Of a stretch of 6,301 bases of DNA, positions 5,390 to 6,301 are shown piece by piece; positions within the stretch are counted from its first letter, which is position 1; each line of letters opens with the position of its first letter. This DNA is from Bacteroidales bacterium H10. Lineage in GTDB: Bacteria > Bacteroidota > Bacteroidia > Bacteroidales > Muribaculaceae. Below the pieces are notes generated by a model, which saw only the letters and a list, made by a program, of their open reading frames with translations, made no database searches and had not been told where the DNA came from. The position numbers and the translations under genes are program-made. The stretch lies in assembly GCA_001701295.1 (NCBI GenBank), contig DAAV01000022.1, forward strand, positions 14,994 through 21,294. The letters are read 5' to 3'.

Positions 5390-6301
5390 TTATTTTTGTT
5401 TCTTGAGATATTCATCGTGATACTGATCGAGAATCTTCCTGATGGCAACTCCTATCTTAAGATAAGCGTCCATATTGAGGTTTGCGAGGGAGGCGCGCAC
5501 AGACCACTTCGGTCCGTCGAATCCGTCTCCGTTGAGCAATACTATTGCTGTCTCGTCGGCGAGTCGTATCACAAAGTCGAGCGGTTCGTAGTTTCGGTTG
5601 AGATATTCGGCGAAATCGATTCCATAGATTTTCTTTGCCCATACCATCAGGTCTATCTCGCTGTAATATCCGGCACGGTTGGGATCGGGAAGAAGTTTGA
5701 ATCCGGTCGAGCTCCATAGATTGTCAAGACGGTCATGTATCATTCCTATAAGTTTCGGCTGAAGTTCATCTTTGTGAAGATATGCGAATGCGGAGAAGAG
5801 AGCCATCTGTATCTGCTGGGGTGTAGACAGACCCGCAGTGTGGTTCAGGCCGACAAGACGGCTGTCCGCGACGAGACGGTCTATGAATTTCAGCTTGTCG
5901 GGGTCAAGAGTCAGACTTTCATAGCGTTTTGCAAGCTTCTCCTTTTTTTCGCGCGGGAGTGCGGCGATACGGTCGTCAAAGACATTTTTGTCACTTCTGA
6001 GTGCCATGGCCGCTACCCGCCATCCTGTCGCGCCGAAATATTTCGAGAAGGAATAGAGACAGAGGGTATTGTAGGGGAGAACATACATCAGCGAACGGAA
6101 TCCTTCGATAAAAGTGCCGTAGACATCGTCGGTGATGATCATCAGCTGGGGATTGTCTTTCTTTACCACGTCGACCAGCATGTCGAGTACTTCTTGAGAG
6201 AAGCATACGCTCGGGGGGTTTGACGGATTGGTGATGCATACGGCTTTGACCGACGGATCGCGAAGTTTGTCGATCTCCTCTTTGGGATATTGCCAGTCGT
6301 G
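5390..6301 (-). CDS. aspD: Aspartate 4-decarboxylase / aspartate aminotransferase, C-terminal part
   Basis: This is a PLP-dependent fold-type I enzyme (EC 4.1.1.12, with side transaminase activity EC 2.6.1.1) that converts aspartate to alanine and CO2, often paired with an aspartate-alanine exchanger. The frame is open to the window edge (first codon CAC at 6301); 303 residues are present, and with a family length of about 530-550 the N-terminal 40-45 percent is missing. Family marks are NPSNPPSV (25-32), DDVYGTF (58-64), SFSKYFGATGWR (84-95, Schiff-base Lys87), the AspD-specific insert with RLVADSRLVGLNHTAGLSTP, and Arg269 in WSVRASLANL (carboxylate binding). The NPSNPPSV motif and the insert separate it from plain AspC-type transaminases. 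It ends 19 nt before the met promoter on the same strand, with no good terminator. Any aspT partner would lie outside the window. Confidence 0.93.
   Translation of the reverse strand, partial: HDWQYPKEEIDKLRDPSVKAVCITNPSNPPSVCFSQEVLDMLVDVVKKDNPQLMIITDDVYGTFIEGFRSLMYVLPYNTLCLYSFSKYFGATGWRVAAMALRSDKNVFDDRIAALPREKKEKLAKRYESLTLDPDKLKFIDRLVADSRLVGLNHTAGLSTPQQIQMALFSAFAYLHKDELQPKLIGMIHDRLDNLWSSTGFKLLPDPNRAGYYSEIDLMVWAKKIYGIDFAEYLNRNYEPLDFVIRLADETAIVLLNGDGFDGPKWSVRASLANLNMDAYLKIGVAIRKILDQYHDEYLKKQK

Noticed and set aside
5383..5396. Perfect 14-nt palindrome AAAATAATTATTTT at the aspD stop
   Set aside because: It contains only A and T, is too weak as a hairpin to terminate, and overlaps the stop codon; such palindromes are expected in A/T-rich gaps.
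5735..6223. 162-codon + strand ORF opposite aspD
   Set aside because: It is antisense to conserved aspD coding sequence including the PLP-lysine region, and the product resembles no family I know.

Overview
The window looks like ordinary chromosomal DNA from a member of the Bacteroidota, most likely order Bacteroidales. The signs are a promoter that matches the Bacteroidota consensus (TTTG, 19-nt spacer, TAnnTTTG), starts preceded by A/T-rich sequence with no Shine-Dalgarno motif, and protein variants I recognise from that phylum (homoserine dehydrogenase with SGSK and ASSCGSIP in place of TANK and EAAVAGGIP). I see no mobile element, CRISPR array, tRNA or rRNA.

Layout: the 3' five-sixths of typA/bipA (translation GTPase) runs on the + strand to 1506 and ends at a long hairpin (1519-1562) that separates it from a convergent minus-strand block. 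That block, in transcription order, is metY (5125-3827), metX (3815-2793) and hom (2796-1582). It is a tight operon with an 11-nt gap and then a 4-nt ATGA overlap. It makes homoserine, activates it as the O-acyl ester, and converts that to homocysteine by direct sulfhydrylation. Upstream, and on the same strand, is the 3' part of an aspartate 4-decarboxylase gene (aspD) cut by the window end.

The most interesting element lies in the 264 nt between aspD and metY. A promoter (5370-5340) is followed by a very short 5' UTR, then a 36-codon ORF (5322-5212) that no standard ORF list would keep. It contains Met-Met-Met-Ser-Met-Met-Met-Cys. A perfect intrinsic terminator (5177-5143) follows, ending 17 nt before metY. 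The last codons of the leader ORF, including its stop, can pair 9 of 10 with the 5' side of the terminator. The same segment can pair 7 of 7 with the 5' UTR just before the leader start. This has all the parts of a ribosome-mediated methionine attenuator: scarce charged tRNA-Met stalls the ribosome on the Met run, the antiterminator forms and metY-metX-hom is transcribed; with ample Met the ribosome reaches the stop, covers the antiterminator strand and the terminator forms. Such leaders are classical for his, trp, thr and ilv operons of enterobacteria. For methionine, SAM riboswitches, Met T-boxes and MetJ are the usual devices, so a Met-codon leader in Bacteroidota is the item to follow up.
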